A stretch of 64,000 nt of DNA from Candidatus Rubrimentiphilum sp. GTDB taxonomy: Bacteria > Vulcanimicrobiota > Vulcanimicrobiia > Vulcanimicrobiales > Vulcanimicrobiaceae. Position 1 is the stretch's first letter, and each line of letters starts with the position of its first letter. Positions 32,444 to 41,105 of the stretch are shown here, one piece after another. The position numbers and the translations under genes were made by a program. The DNA lies in contig DASTDE010000004.1 in assembly GCA_035710515.1 (NCBI GenBank), positions 467,434 to 531,433 on the forward strand, in the 5' to 3' direction. The notes beneath the pieces are model-generated. The model had not been told where the DNA came from, did no database searches, and was given only the letters and a program-made list of their open reading frames with translations.

Positions 32444-34191
32444 AGTACTCCTGCGGCGCGTTGCGCGCGACCGACGAAGGCAAGAACGTCGAATTGGCCG
32501 GCTGGGTCAACGTGCGCCGCGATCACGGCGGGCTGATCTTCCTAGACCTGCGCGATCGCGACGGCTTAACGCAAGTCGTCTTCGATCCCGAGCGCCCGAG
32601 CTTCAAGGAAGCGGAGCGTTTGCGCCACGAGGACGTGGTGCGCGTGCGCGGCGCCGTTCGCCGCCGCCCGACCGGTACGGAGAATTCGAAGCTGCCGACC
32701 GGCGAGATCGAGGTGGCAGTCGAGGAGTTGGAAGTCCTCAACCGTTCGCTGGTGCCGCCGTTCCAGGTGAACAAAGACGACGACGTGGACGAAAATCTGC
32801 GTCTGCAGTACCGCTATTTGGATCTGCGGCGCGCGCCGCTGCAGCGCAACCTCACAGTGCGCCACCGCATCATCAAAGCGATGCGCGACTTTTTCGACGA
32901 GCGCGGCTTTCTCGAGATCGAAACGCCGATGCTAATCAAGTCCACGCCCGAGGGAGCGCGCGACTATCTCGTTCCCAGCCGCCTGCATCCGGGTTCGTTC
33001 TACGCACTGCCGCAGTCGCCACAATTGCTGAAGCAAATTTTGATGATTGCGGGCTTCGGGCGCTACATGCAGATCGCGCGCTGCATGCGCGATGAAGACT
33101 CGAGAGCCGATCGCCAGCCCGAGTTCACGCAGCTGGACGTCGAGCTTTCGTTCTGCACGCAAGAAGAAGTGATCGAGATCATGGAGTCGTGCATGCGCCA
33201 CGTGTGGAAGCGCGCGCTCGACATCGAATTGCCGCCATTCCCCCGGCTGACGCACGAACAGGCGATCCAAACGTACGGCATCGACAAACCCGACTTGCGC
33301 TTCGGCCTCGAGCTGCAGCGCGTGGACGACGTCTTTGCGGCAACGGAGTTCGTGGTTTTCAAATCCGTACTGGATGCGAAGGGTGCGATCGTCGCGTTGC
33401 GCTATCCCGGCGGGGCGGGCTTGTCGCGTCGCGAGTTCGACGGTCTGGTCGAGAACGCGAAGCAAAATGGCGCCAAGGGAATGGTTTGGGTTGCACTGGG
33501 GGCCGACGGCAACAAGAGCTCCGCCTCAAAGTTCATCGACGACGCAGCGATTTCGCAGCTGCGCGAACGCACGAAATCCGAAACCGGCGACGCGATTCTC
33601 TTGTTCGCCGATGCCGGGGATGCCGCGTTCCTCGCGGCCGGTAAAATGCGGAACGAAGTCGCGGAGCGCGGCGGTCTGAGAGATCCGAACACGTTCGCCT
33701 TTGCCTGGATCACGGACTTCCCGCTCTTCGAAGTAGACGAAGCGACCGGCAAACCGGGGCCCGCGCACCATCCGTTCACGGCGCCGAACGATGGCCAATG
33801 GCCGCTCCTAGAGTCGGATCCGTTGCGCATGCGCGCGCAGCATTACGATCTTGTGCTCAACGGATTCGAGTTGGGCAGCGGATCGATTCGTATTCACAAG
33901 GCGGAGTACCAGCGCAAGATTTTTGCGATGCTCGGCTTGAGCGCGGAACAAGTCGAGGACCGGTTTGGATTTTTTCTACGTGCGCTCGACTATGGGGCGC
34001 CGCCCCACGGAGGCATGGCGCTCGGGATCGATCGCATCGTGATGATCGCCGTCGGCGACGCCAATATCCGCGACGTCATCGCGTTTCCCAAGAACCAACT
34101 CGCGCGCGACGTGATGATGGAGGCGCCGTCATCGGTGCCCGATCAGTTGCTGCGTGATCTATCGCTACGCGTGAACCCGCCGAAAACTTAA
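32440..34191 (+). CDS. aspS: Aspartyl-tRNA synthetase (bacterial type with GAD insert)
   Basis: A 583-residue class IIb synthetase. The N-terminal OB anticodon-binding domain (about 1-105) has GWVNVRRDHGGLIFLDLRDR. The catalytic core shows motif 2 RCMRDEDSRADRQPEFTQ and motif 3 GGMALGIDRIVM. The bacterial GAD domain (about 285-415) is present between motifs 2 and 3. The flipping-loop region PQSPQLLKQ is of the usual bacterial form. The ATG at 32440 overlaps the GT2 stop. Whether it charges only tRNA-Asp or also tRNA-Asn depends on genes outside the window. The end overlaps the convergent gene by 4 bases. Confidence 0.95.
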   Translation: MKYSCGALRATDEGKNVELAGWVNVRRDHGGLIFLDLRDRDGLTQVVFDPERPSFKEAERLRHEDVVRVRGAVRRRPTGTENSKLPTGEIEVAVEELEVLNRSLVPPFQVNKDDDVDENLRLQYRYLDLRRAPLQRNLTVRHRIIKAMRDFFDERGFLEIETPMLIKSTPEGARDYLVPSRLHPGSFYALPQSPQLLKQILMIAGFGRYMQIARCMRDEDSRADRQPEFTQLDVELSFCTQEEVIEIMESCMRHVWKRALDIELPPFPRLTHEQAIQTYGIDKPDLRFGLELQRVDDVFAATEFVVFKSVLDAKGAIVALRYPGGAGLSRREFDGLVENAKQNGAKGMVWVALGADGNKSSASKFIDDAAISQLRERTKSETGDAILLFADAGDAAFLAAGKMRNEVAERGGLRDPNTFAFAWITDFPLFEVDEATGKPGPAHHPFTAPNDGQWPLLESDPLRMRAQHYDLVLNGFELGSGSIRIHKAEYQRKIFAMLGLSAEQVEDRFGFFLRALDYGAPPHGGMALGIDRIVMIAVGDANIRDVIAFPKNQLARDVMMEAPSSVPDQLLRDLSLRVNPPKT

Positions 34192-34430
34192 GACCCTAAG
34201 TTTTCGCGCCTTGCGCGGTTCCATTCGCGCCACAAAATAAGTATCCAGCATAGCGAGACGCCGATATTGACGTAGGGGATCCACAGCTCGGTATAGGTGT
34301 GCCGCGCGAGCGCCAAAATACCGAGTCCACCGTTGAGTATGGCTAGCGCACCCGAAATTCTGACATACATGATGGCACGGCGGTACCGGTTTGCGCGCTC
34401 TTCAGGTGTGGGTTCGCGATCCGTAATCAT
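34188..34430 (-). CDS. Hypothetical small membrane protein
   Basis: An 80-residue protein from the ATG at 34430, chosen because AAGAAGG lies about eight bases before it; an upstream GTG at 34481 is in frame but has no such site. A polar, charged N-terminus (TDREPTPEERANRYRR) precedes two membrane helices (about 21-41 and 48-66) and a basic tail. No family is recognised. It is transcribed toward aspS and overlaps it by 4 bases tail to tail. Confidence 0.5.
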   Translation of the reverse strand: MITDREPTPEERANRYRRAIMYVRISGALAILNGGLGILALARHTYTELWIPYVNIGVSLCWILILWREWNRARRENLGS

Positions 34431-34541
34431 CGCGCTGCCCTTCTTGCCAACGGCAAGAGAATCCGGTAGAATTTGTCCCACTATGCGCTAGCGACGAAAA
34501 AGCCCCAAGCACACCACACATAATCGTTGGAGGTTCGTCGC

Positions 34542-35774
34542 ATGTCGCCCGCAGCCGCGCCTATGAAGCGCAGCATCTTTTCGTCTCGAAGTTTTCGACT
34601 ATTCTACATCGGTCAAACCGTGAGTTTGCTCGGTGACGGATTCCGTTTGCTTGCAATTCCGCTGCTGGTGTACAAACTCACGCACTCGGCGCTCTCGACG
34701 GGGTTGTCATACTTCTTTGAGCTTGCGCCGTTCGCGCTCTTCGGTCTGGTGGCCGGCTCGCTGGCCGACCGGCTGAACCGCCGCAGTTTGATGCTGGGTT
34801 CCAATGCGGTGCGGTTCAGCGTCATGATCGCGTTCGCAGTGCTCTATGCCCTGCGCATACTCACGGTTCAAGAGATCTATGCCGGTCTCGTCATCGTCGC
34901 ATTGGCGGCGGCAGTCTTTGTCGGCTGCCAGACGTCGAGCATTCCGTTCCTGCTCGGAAAGGAACGCGGCACGGAAGCCGTCGCGGCGTTAGGCGGCGCT
35001 GAGAATTTCGCAAACCTGGTTACGCCGATGATCGGAGGTGCGCTGTTTGCAATCTTCGGTGCACTGCCGGCGCTGCTGATAACGGCATTTGGATATCTCT
35101 GCGGCACGGCTTTTCTTTGGCAGGTTCCATCGTTCGGACCGGATCAGAAGTCAGCGCGGCCGTCGCGCCGCGAGCTCACCGGCGATATCGCAACGGGATT
35201 CCGTCTACTCTTCGGCGACCGGGGAATGCGCGCTCAAGCCTTTGTCGGTCTCGGCGCCAACATGCTGGGTTTCGGCGCCTACGCAGTGTTGGTGCCGTTT
35301 CTCAAACGAGATTTCGGCGCGCACGACTACGAAGTCGGCATCTTCTTTGGTATTTCGGCTGCCGGCGCGATCCTTGGCTCGCTTGCAGCCACCAAATTCG
35401 CTTCGCGGTGGAAGTTCGGACCGGCACTCACGATTGCATACCTCCTCGACGCGACGCTCTTTTTGCCGGTAATCTTTACGCTAAATCTCTGGATCGCCGG
35501 TTTCTTTTGGGCGGTGACCAATGCGATCGTGCAATTTGAAGTCTCGCAGATCATCGGGTTCCGGTTGCGTGTAACGCCCGAAGCGTACGTCGGGCGCGTA
35601 TTCGGCGCGGTACGTCTGTTCGTGCTGTGCGGGATCGGTCCGGCGGTGATCATCTTCGGCTATGTCGCGGATCACGCCGGCCCGCGCACTGCCATGGCCA
35701 TCTCCGCGCTAGGGTATCTCGCCGTCGCTGTCGTCGCGGCCATCTCGCCGGCTATTCGCTCTGAGACGCGGTAA
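34542..35774 (+). CDS. MFS transporter (macrolide-efflux/enterobactin exporter-like)
   Basis: A 410-residue major-facilitator protein with about 12 membrane helices. Seen: SRSFRLFYIGQTVSLLGDGF at the start and the loop 2-3 motif VAGSLADRLNRRSLMLGSN (the G-x-L-a-D-r family motif). This N-terminal layout is typical of the MFS_3 group (EntS/MefA-like exporters). The ATG at 34542 has GGAGG nine bases upstream. No regulator lies beside it, so the substrate is unknown. Confidence 0.88.
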   Translation: MSPAAAPMKRSIFSSRSFRLFYIGQTVSLLGDGFRLLAIPLLVYKLTHSALSTGLSYFFELAPFALFGLVAGSLADRLNRRSLMLGSNAVRFSVMIAFAVLYALRILTVQEIYAGLVIVALAAAVFVGCQTSSIPFLLGKERGTEAVAALGGAENFANLVTPMIGGALFAIFGALPALLITAFGYLCGTAFLWQVPSFGPDQKSARPSRRELTGDIATGFRLLFGDRGMRAQAFVGLGANMLGFGAYAVLVPFLKRDFGAHDYEVGIFFGISAAGAILGSLAATKFASRWKFGPALTIAYLLDATLFLPVIFTLNLWIAGFFWAVTNAIVQFEVSQIIGFRLRVTPEAYVGRVFGAVRLFVLCGIGPAVIIFGYVADHAGPRTAMAISALGYLAVAVVAAISPAIRSETR

Positions 35775-35782
35775 GCTCCGCG

Positions 35783-36304
35783 CTAGAGCATTCGCGGCGT
35801 ACCGGCCGGATAGTCGCCCGCCGGATGGTTCGCTGCCCAGATGCGGGCGCGAGCGGCGATGTATTCGAAGTTCTCGTAGAGATACGGCCGGTTGCTTCTC
35901 GTAACGGCGATGACATCCGCCAAAAGATTCCAGTACAGAATAACGTTGAACCAGTCGCTCTGAAGATAAATATTTTCGTCGATTAAGCCGGACCGAACGA
36001 ACGAACCGATGTGGTTATACATATCGCAGAGGTATTGTTCCGGGTGTTCGCGCCGGTCGATAGGTATCTCCAAGAGGCTTGCCCGGAACTTGTCGTCTTT
36101 CAAGCGTTCGGCTAAGTCGTGCCGCACGAAATTCATGATTTCGCGGACCGAAGGATCTCGTAACATTTCGAAGACACCCTGCAGCCCGCTGAGCTGATTG
36201 TTCAAGCGAAGATGCCGCAGCTGAACCAGCGCCGCGATAGCAGTTGCCGCGATAACGATGAAGGTGCCGACCGCAGCCGCGGTGTTTATGAGTTCAAGCG
36301 ACAT
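35783..36304 (-). CDS. DUF4760-like membrane-anchored protein
   Basis: A 173-residue protein with one N-terminal membrane helix (about residues 5-27, LINTAAAVGTFIVIAATAIAAL) and a helical soluble domain. Features reminiscent of DUF4760: LQGVFEMLRDPSVREIMNFV, a YLCDMYNHIGSFVRSGLI motif and a W-F-N segment (QSDWFNVILYWNLLADVI) followed by RPYLYENFEYIAARAR. Function is unknown. It stands alone on its strand between two operons. Confidence 0.6.
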   Translation of the reverse strand: MSLELINTAAAVGTFIVIAATAIAALVQLRHLRLNNQLSGLQGVFEMLRDPSVREIMNFVRHDLAERLKDDKFRASLLEIPIDRREHPEQYLCDMYNHIGSFVRSGLIDENIYLQSDWFNVILYWNLLADVIAVTRSNRPYLYENFEYIAARARIWAANHPAGDYPAGTPRML

Positions 36305-36343
36305 TCCCAGGTCCGTTCAATAGTGCCGGCTCGATCCCCCGGA

Positions 36344-37042
36344 TTACGCCTGCAGGATGTCGTTAGCGCGCGTGAAGATCGCGTCGAACATCGGCCGGGT
36401 GAGTTTGCCCGTATTTGTGTTCTGCCGGCTCGGGTGAAATGATGCGATCAATGTAACGACATGCTTGCCTTTGGTGGCCGTCAACTCTGCGCCGTGACCA
36501 AAGCGCCAGCCCTCGGTCGAGAATGCGTAACGGCTCGCTTTGAGAGCATCGGCGGCGGCTTTCGTGCCGATCGCCCCGAGTCCAATTACAACGCGCAAAC
36601 GATCGAGCGCCGCGAACTCGCGCACCAAGTACGGAAAGCAGCGCTGCAGTTGTTTCGGCGTGGGCTTGTTTCCGGGTGGCGCGCAGCGCAAAGCCGCCGT
36701 AATGAAGCAGTCGTGCAGCTTCAAACCGTCGTTGGCATCCGACACGGCCGCCTGATTTGCAAAACCGGCCCGAAAGAGAGCGGGATAAAGAAATTCGCCT
36801 GACGCGTCGCCTGTGAAGACGCGACCGGTGCGGTTGCTGCCATGAGCGCCCGGCGCAAGTCCGACAAGCAGCACGCGCGCTTTCGGATCGCCGAAGCCGG
36901 GGACGGGCTTCCCCCAATAGGTCGCGTCGCGATGCGCGCGTTTCTTTGTCTGTGCGATTTGCGCACAATACCGGCGCAGCTCGCGGCACTTGGTGCAAGC
37001 GATGACCTCGGTTTCGATAGCGCGCAGTTGTGCTGAGCTCAC
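36344..37042 (-). CDS. Uracil-DNA glycosylase, family 5 (UdgB)
   Basis: A 232-residue iron-sulfur uracil-DNA glycosylase for base-excision repair. Four cysteines (C16, C19, C120, C135) fit the [4Fe-4S] cluster. Motif A GLAPGAHGSNRTG (61-73) lacks the catalytic Asp/Asn of other families, which is the hallmark of family 5, and motif B appears as FHPSRQNTNTG near 200. Family 5 enzymes remove uracil and also hypoxanthine or xanthine in some species. The GTG start overlaps the trmL stop by 4 bases; it is last in a six-gene operon. Confidence 0.9.
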   Translation of the reverse strand: MSSAQLRAIETEVIACTKCRELRRYCAQIAQTKKRAHRDATYWGKPVPGFGDPKARVLLVGLAPGAHGSNRTGRVFTGDASGEFLYPALFRAGFANQAAVSDANDGLKLHDCFITAALRCAPPGNKPTPKQLQRCFPYLVREFAALDRLRVVIGLGAIGTKAAADALKASRYAFSTEGWRFGHGAELTATKGKHVVTLIASFHPSRQNTNTGKLTRPMFDAIFTRANDILQA

Positions 37043-37551
37043 TGCAAGCCCGGAAAACCAATCTGGGCGAGCGCGGCGTACGCGACGATGCCGACCGCGG
37101 TCGAAAGGTTGAGGCTACGGACACTCTCGGCGCGCATCGGAATACGCAGGCATCGTTCTGGATCGCGCGCGAGCAAGTCGTCCGGCAACCCTTGCGTCTC
37201 TTTTCCGAAAACGAGAATATCGCCGCGAGCAAAACCCGCCTGCGTGTAGGGACGGCTTGCGCGTCTCGAGATATACCAGCGCTGCGAGGCCGGCGTTGCA
37301 TTCAAGAATGCGGCGAGATTCGGATGAATTGCAATCTGCAGGTGCTGCCAATAGTCCAGGCCGGCCCGCTTGAGCTCGCGGTCGTTAATGCTGAAGCCGA
37401 GCGGCTCGATCAAATGCAATGCACATCCCGTGGCCGCGCAGAGGCGCGCAACGTTTCCGGTATTCGGCGGGATCTCGGGTTCCACCAGTGCGATCTGCAG
37501 CGGCGCACCCTTGGCAAATGCCGGATCGAAGACGCGGTCCTGAGGCTGCAT
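37039..37551 (-). CDS. trmL: tRNA (cytidine/uridine-34-2'-O)-methyltransferase
   Basis: A 170-residue SPOUT (trefoil-knot) methyltransferase that modifies the wobble base of tRNA-Leu isoacceptors in known bacteria. Family motifs: LQIALVEPEIPPNTGNVARL at the N-terminus, HLIEPLGFSINDRELKRAGLD, LVFGKETQGLP, and the SAM-binding knot RIPMRAESVRSLNLSTAVGI. The ATG at 37551 forms a TAATG overlap with the C39-like gene; an open upstream extension is ignored because it runs through that gene. Length is slightly above the 155-160 typical of TrmL. Confidence 0.92.
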   Translation of the reverse strand: MQPQDRVFDPAFAKGAPLQIALVEPEIPPNTGNVARLCAATGCALHLIEPLGFSINDRELKRAGLDYWQHLQIAIHPNLAAFLNATPASQRWYISRRASRPYTQAGFARGDILVFGKETQGLPDDLLARDPERCLRIPMRAESVRSLNLSTAVGIVAYAALAQIGFPGLQ

Positions 37552-38417
37552 TAGGAGTTGACGATGGAGACGAAATCGCGGCCGACGGGCGCAACGGCAT
37601 AGGCGACGCCGTTGTTGCGCTGCCAGATGCGCTCGATCGCGTTGCGCGGATAAACAACGCGAATGTTCGGCGCGGCCGGATCGTTCATCGCGCAATCACC
37701 GTTGTCGGTAAAGCCGCAGAGTACGGCGAGATGACCGTCCGAATGTTCGAGCGGAGCGCCGGGCAGCTCACTGCCGCTCCAACTGTACGAGATCGCGAGC
37801 GGAAGGCCGGCTTCGATAAAACGCTGCGCATGATCGAGATTGCGCAGATAGACGACCGCGGCGCGTAACCCCAAGCTGCCGCTGAACGCCACGTTGAACG
37901 ACCAGTTGCCGGTGCCGTTGTAAGCGCGGTCGAACACCGCGCGCGCAGTGGCGATAACATCGTAATCCAAGCCGTGATAGGCGTTGAGCATCGAGAGGCT
38001 GGCGGGGCTGCACCACCCGCGCTCTTCCGGTGCCACGTACTGAGAGCGAGCCGGCACGTCCAGGACGCGCGCGCTCGCCGCGTACGGCAGCGACGGTTCG
38101 TTGTGCACGGGCGCCGCAAAATCGAGTGCGTTGAAGTCCACGCCCGGTGCCCGGAGTTCGATGCCGTCGAACGGTTGCGAACTGCGAATGACGTCGACGT
38201 CCACGGTGACGTCCTCGTGCTTTGGACTAAAGGACTTCCGGCCGTCGGTCGTCCATTCGGCGAATGGCAGCCAGGGTGTGGCGGGAGCATGTGCGCGCAA
38301 CAGACGGAATTCGAGCGTGCCGCGCACGGTAAACGTGTTCCAGCTCAAGACGCCTTCGCGCGCAGGTTCGAACGTGAGCGTCGTACCCTCGCGCACCGCC
38401 GGGGAGACCGCTAGCAC
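37551..38417 (-). CDS. Papain-like C39-type cysteine peptidase
   Basis: A 288-residue protein with an N-terminal beta-rich domain (1-120) and a C-terminal Peptidase_C39_2-like domain. Active-site candidates are Cys136 (RGWCSPASLSML), His229 (HSDGHLAVLCGF) and Asp246 in AMNDPAAP, in the Cys-His-Asp order of papain-like enzymes. No signal peptide is visible from the GTG at 38417, one base after the preceding stop, although many relatives are secreted. Beside a peptide-binding lipoprotein, a D-glutamate-type N-acyltransferase candidate and an epimerase, it may cut cell-wall or other peptides; this is inference. C39-like proteins can also be non-bacteriocin peptidases of unknown substrate. Confidence 0.75.
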   Translation of the reverse strand: MLAVSPAVREGTTLTFEPAREGVLSWNTFTVRGTLEFRLLRAHAPATPWLPFAEWTTDGRKSFSPKHEDVTVDVDVIRSSQPFDGIELRAPGVDFNALDFAAPVHNEPSLPYAASARVLDVPARSQYVAPEERGWCSPASLSMLNAYHGLDYDVIATARAVFDRAYNGTGNWSFNVAFSGSLGLRAAVVYLRNLDHAQRFIEAGLPLAISYSWSGSELPGAPLEHSDGHLAVLCGFTDNGDCAMNDPAAPNIRVVYPRNAIERIWQRNNGVAYAVAPVGRDFVSIVNS

Positions 38418-38418
38418 G

Positions 38419-40044
38419 CTATATTTGCCAATCCCATGCGTTCCAGGTGTCTTGCACGAACGCGGCCGGCCGCAGATTCTTCATGTCGCTGTTGACCGCC
38501 GTGTATTCGTTTTCCCAATAGAAGAACACCGCGGGCACGAGTTGGTGAATGCGCTCTTCCTCTTGCTGGTAGTATTTCTTGCGCACCGCCTGATCGTATG
38601 TCGTTAGCGCTAGCTCCGACGTGCGGTCCACAATTGGATCGTTGAGCAGCGATGTATTGCCGCCGTGCGGAGGCCGATACTTGCTGTTCCAGAGCCCGGT
38701 GTTATCCGGGTCCGGTCCGTTAATCGAAACAGTCCATGAAATATCGTATTTGCCGGTATATAGCGGTCCGCTCGGCGCAAAGAGCACGTTCACCGGATAG
38801 TTGCGGATCGCCATGTTGATGCCGAAAGGCTTTAACTGGCTTTGCACCTGCACTTCGGCTTGAATGTTTTCTTGCTTATTCGTTCCGGTCGAGATGTTGA
38901 GTTGCAGCTCCTGGCCGCCCTTGTGCAGCCATCCGTCGGGGCCGATCGCCCAGCCGGCTTGTGCGAGCAGTTTCTTCGCATTGTCCGGATCGTACGGATA
39001 GGGCGGAATGTTCGGAGCCGCCCACGAGAGCGGATAGACATCGCTCACGGCAAGTTGATTGTAGCCGTGATAAATCGTGTCATTGATTCGCTTCCAATCC
39101 ACGGCTTCGGCGATTGCAAGGCGCACGCGCTGATCCGACAGGATCGGGTTGTGCAGGTTGAACTCCATGTGGCGCCAGTTCGCGATCAGTTTCTTGATGA
39201 CGGTGATTCCGGGTACTTGCGGAAGGCGCGCGATGTCGTTTTCATTGACGCCGATCAGCACGTCAACGTCGTGCGTCTGCAGCTCGTTGAACAGCGTATT
39301 GCCATTGGGAATGACCTTCCAAACGATTTTCTTTAAGTGCGGCGGTCCGCGATAGTAATATTTGTTCGGAACAAAAACGAGTGACGAGCCGTGATTCCAT
39401 TGCTGTAAAATGAACGGGCCGCTCGAAATCGGCGTGCCGTTAAACGGCGCGCGGTTGATGTCCGGGAGCGATGCGAGGATGTGCGCCGGCAGCGGCGGAT
39501 AGGCAGCTCCGTCGACCGCGAACAGCCCCATGATGTCCGGGTTCGGTTGTTTGAGGTGAATGACAATTGTTGTGTCGTTCGGTGCGCTCGCCGACGCAAT
39601 GCCGTCCCAGCCGAACAGTGTTTTCACGTTGTTGCGCGGATTGCGCACGGCGGAGTACGTAAACATCCAATCCTTGGACGTTAACGGCGCGCCGTCGGAC
39701 CACCGAAGGCCGGGCCGCATGTGAATGGTGATGGTCTTGCCGTCTTTGCTTAAGCCGCCGTTTGCGTAGCTCGGCACCTCGGTCGCGAGGTCGGGAATGA
39801 AGTTGCCGTTGTCGTCGTATTTTAGGAGCGAGGCGAAGATCAATCCGCCGACTTGATTGCTGGCGTCGGTATGCGCGAACATCGGATTGAGGCCGTCGGG
39901 CTCGTCCGAGTTGCCGACGCGGACTTCGCCGGGAATCGTCCATGGATGGCGCCCGCTTGCGGTCGTCGTCGTTCCGGTTTTCGAGCACGCGCTGAACGCG
40001 ACGGTGACGGCGAGCAGAGCGGCAAGCGAGCGGATGATCTTCAT
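38419..40044 (-). CDS. Peptide-binding lipoprotein of ABC transporters (SBP family 5)
   Basis: A 541-residue extracellular solute-binding protein, family 5 (OppA/DppA/MppA type). Lipoprotein signal MKIIRSLAALLAVTVAFSAC with lipobox F-S-A-C at Cys20. Conserved pieces: GEVRVGNSDEPDGLNPMF, the LRWSDGAPLTSKDWMFTY family motif and SSGPFILQQW, ending in WENEYTAVNSDMKNLRPAAF. Such proteins deliver di- to oligopeptides, including murein peptides, to an ABC permease, but none is encoded nearby, so it must share one encoded elsewhere. The ATG overlaps the previous stop (ATGA). Confidence 0.9.
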   Translation of the reverse strand: MKIIRSLAALLAVTVAFSACSKTGTTTTASGRHPWTIPGEVRVGNSDEPDGLNPMFAHTDASNQVGGLIFASLLKYDDNGNFIPDLATEVPSYANGGLSKDGKTITIHMRPGLRWSDGAPLTSKDWMFTYSAVRNPRNNVKTLFGWDGIASASAPNDTTIVIHLKQPNPDIMGLFAVDGAAYPPLPAHILASLPDINRAPFNGTPISSGPFILQQWNHGSSLVFVPNKYYYRGPPHLKKIVWKVIPNGNTLFNELQTHDVDVLIGVNENDIARLPQVPGITVIKKLIANWRHMEFNLHNPILSDQRVRLAIAEAVDWKRINDTIYHGYNQLAVSDVYPLSWAAPNIPPYPYDPDNAKKLLAQAGWAIGPDGWLHKGGQELQLNISTGTNKQENIQAEVQVQSQLKPFGINMAIRNYPVNVLFAPSGPLYTGKYDISWTVSINGPDPDNTGLWNSKYRPPHGGNTSLLNDPIVDRTSELALTTYDQAVRKKYYQQEEERIHQLVPAVFFYWENEYTAVNSDMKNLRPAAFVQDTWNAWDWQI

Positions 40045-41105
40045 GCAACAACCTTTGCGGAGAGCGGATGGCGTTTGACGAGCTTCGGCGCCACTTCGCT
40101 CCACAGCACGTCGGGACCGTTGCGAACGACGTCGTCCGCCGGCAAACCCGTTTCCTCGCGCGCACGAGCGATTTCTGCCTGCGCCTGCTGCGCCGTCAAG
40201 CCGAACGTATTGAGGGCAATTCCCACAACCGATGCCGGTTTTACGGTCGCGCAGAGATCTTCGTGGACGCGGATCAGATCCCGGTACGAGAGAATCGGTG
40301 TCCCGTAGACGTCGATCTGCGTGCGTTTGACATCGGCTATGATCAGCAGCGCATCGGGTGCGCAACCAAAAAGCAACGCCAGCGTCACCGGTGCGTACGC
40401 CGGATGATTGATGGCGCCTTGTCCCTCGACCAGAATATATTCGGGATCGCGTTTTGCGGCTTCGAGTACGAGCTGTTCGCTTGCACCGGGCGCAAAATCG
40501 GCGATGACGCGATCGACGGCGATTCCCCAGCCGGCAATCATAATGCCGGTCTGTCCGGTCGGAACGAACTCGGCGCTTCCGCCGGCATCGCGCGCCGCGC
40601 GCGCGAGCTCCAGCATCACCGTCATCTTGCCGACCGCACAGTCGTTACCGACCGCCAGCAGTATCGGCGCCTTTACGTCGTACGCGGCGCCGCTGAACAG
40701 CGGAACCTCGGGCGGCTTGCGCACGTCCCACAGATTCACGCCGCGTTGGCGCGCGGCCGCCGCGAATTCCGGATCTTCGGAAAGCAAGTCGTGCAAGCCG
40801 CTGACGATCTCTAGCCCCGCGTCAATCGCGGCGAGCACTTCGGCGCGCCAGGCCGCGGGAAGCTTTCCGCCCTTAGGCGCGGTTCCGATCAACAACGAGC
40901 TTGGCTTGAAGCGAAGCGCTTCGGCGACGCTCGACACAACCGGCGCGTTGCTATCGAGATACGGCACCACGTCGCGCACGATGCGGCCGGCGCACGTTGG
41001 ATCCACGACGGCAACGGTTTCGTCGTTTGAATGGCGGATCACACCGTGCGCGGTCTTGGCGTTGTTCTCGAATTCGCCGGGCGCGAAGACCGCATACCTA
41101 CGCAA
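40041..41105 (-). CDS. DUF1611/DgcN-type P-loop protein (candidate D-glutamate N-acetyltransferase)
   Basis: A 354-residue protein from the TTG at 41105, eight bases before the end of the epimerase gene. It has the DUF1611 architecture: an N-terminal Rossmann-like half (FAPGEFENNAKTAHGVIRHS, VDPTCAGRIVRDVVPYL) and a P-loop half with VGNDCAVGKMTVMLELARAA (near 152-171), GQTGIMIAGWGIAVDR and EGQGAINHPAY. Members next to an enolase-superfamily epimerase have been described as DgcN, which acetylates D-glutamate before racemisation by DgcA. I recall this assignment from the literature on marine bacteria; it has not been tested here. Confidence 0.7.
   Translation of the reverse strand: MRRYAVFAPGEFENNAKTAHGVIRHSNDETVAVVDPTCAGRIVRDVVPYLDSNAPVVSSVAEALRFKPSSLLIGTAPKGGKLPAAWRAEVLAAIDAGLEIVSGLHDLLSEDPEFAAAARQRGVNLWDVRKPPEVPLFSGAAYDVKAPILLAVGNDCAVGKMTVMLELARAARDAGGSAEFVPTGQTGIMIAGWGIAVDRVIADFAPGASEQLVLEAAKRDPEYILVEGQGAINHPAYAPVTLALLFGCAPDALLIIADVKRTQIDVYGTPILSYRDLIRVHEDLCATVKPASVVGIALNTFGLTAQQAQAEIARAREETGLPADDVVRNGPDVLWSEVAPKLVKRHPLSAKVVA

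Noticed and set aside
37551-38417. Calling the C39-like protein a bacteriocin-processing peptidase
   Set aside because: No ABC transporter domain or double-glycine leader peptide gene is near; the domain is only C39-like.
40045-40365. Upstream extension of the peptide-binding protein to 40365
   Set aside because: The lipoprotein signal begins at 40044, and the extra part lies inside the DUF1611 gene in another frame.
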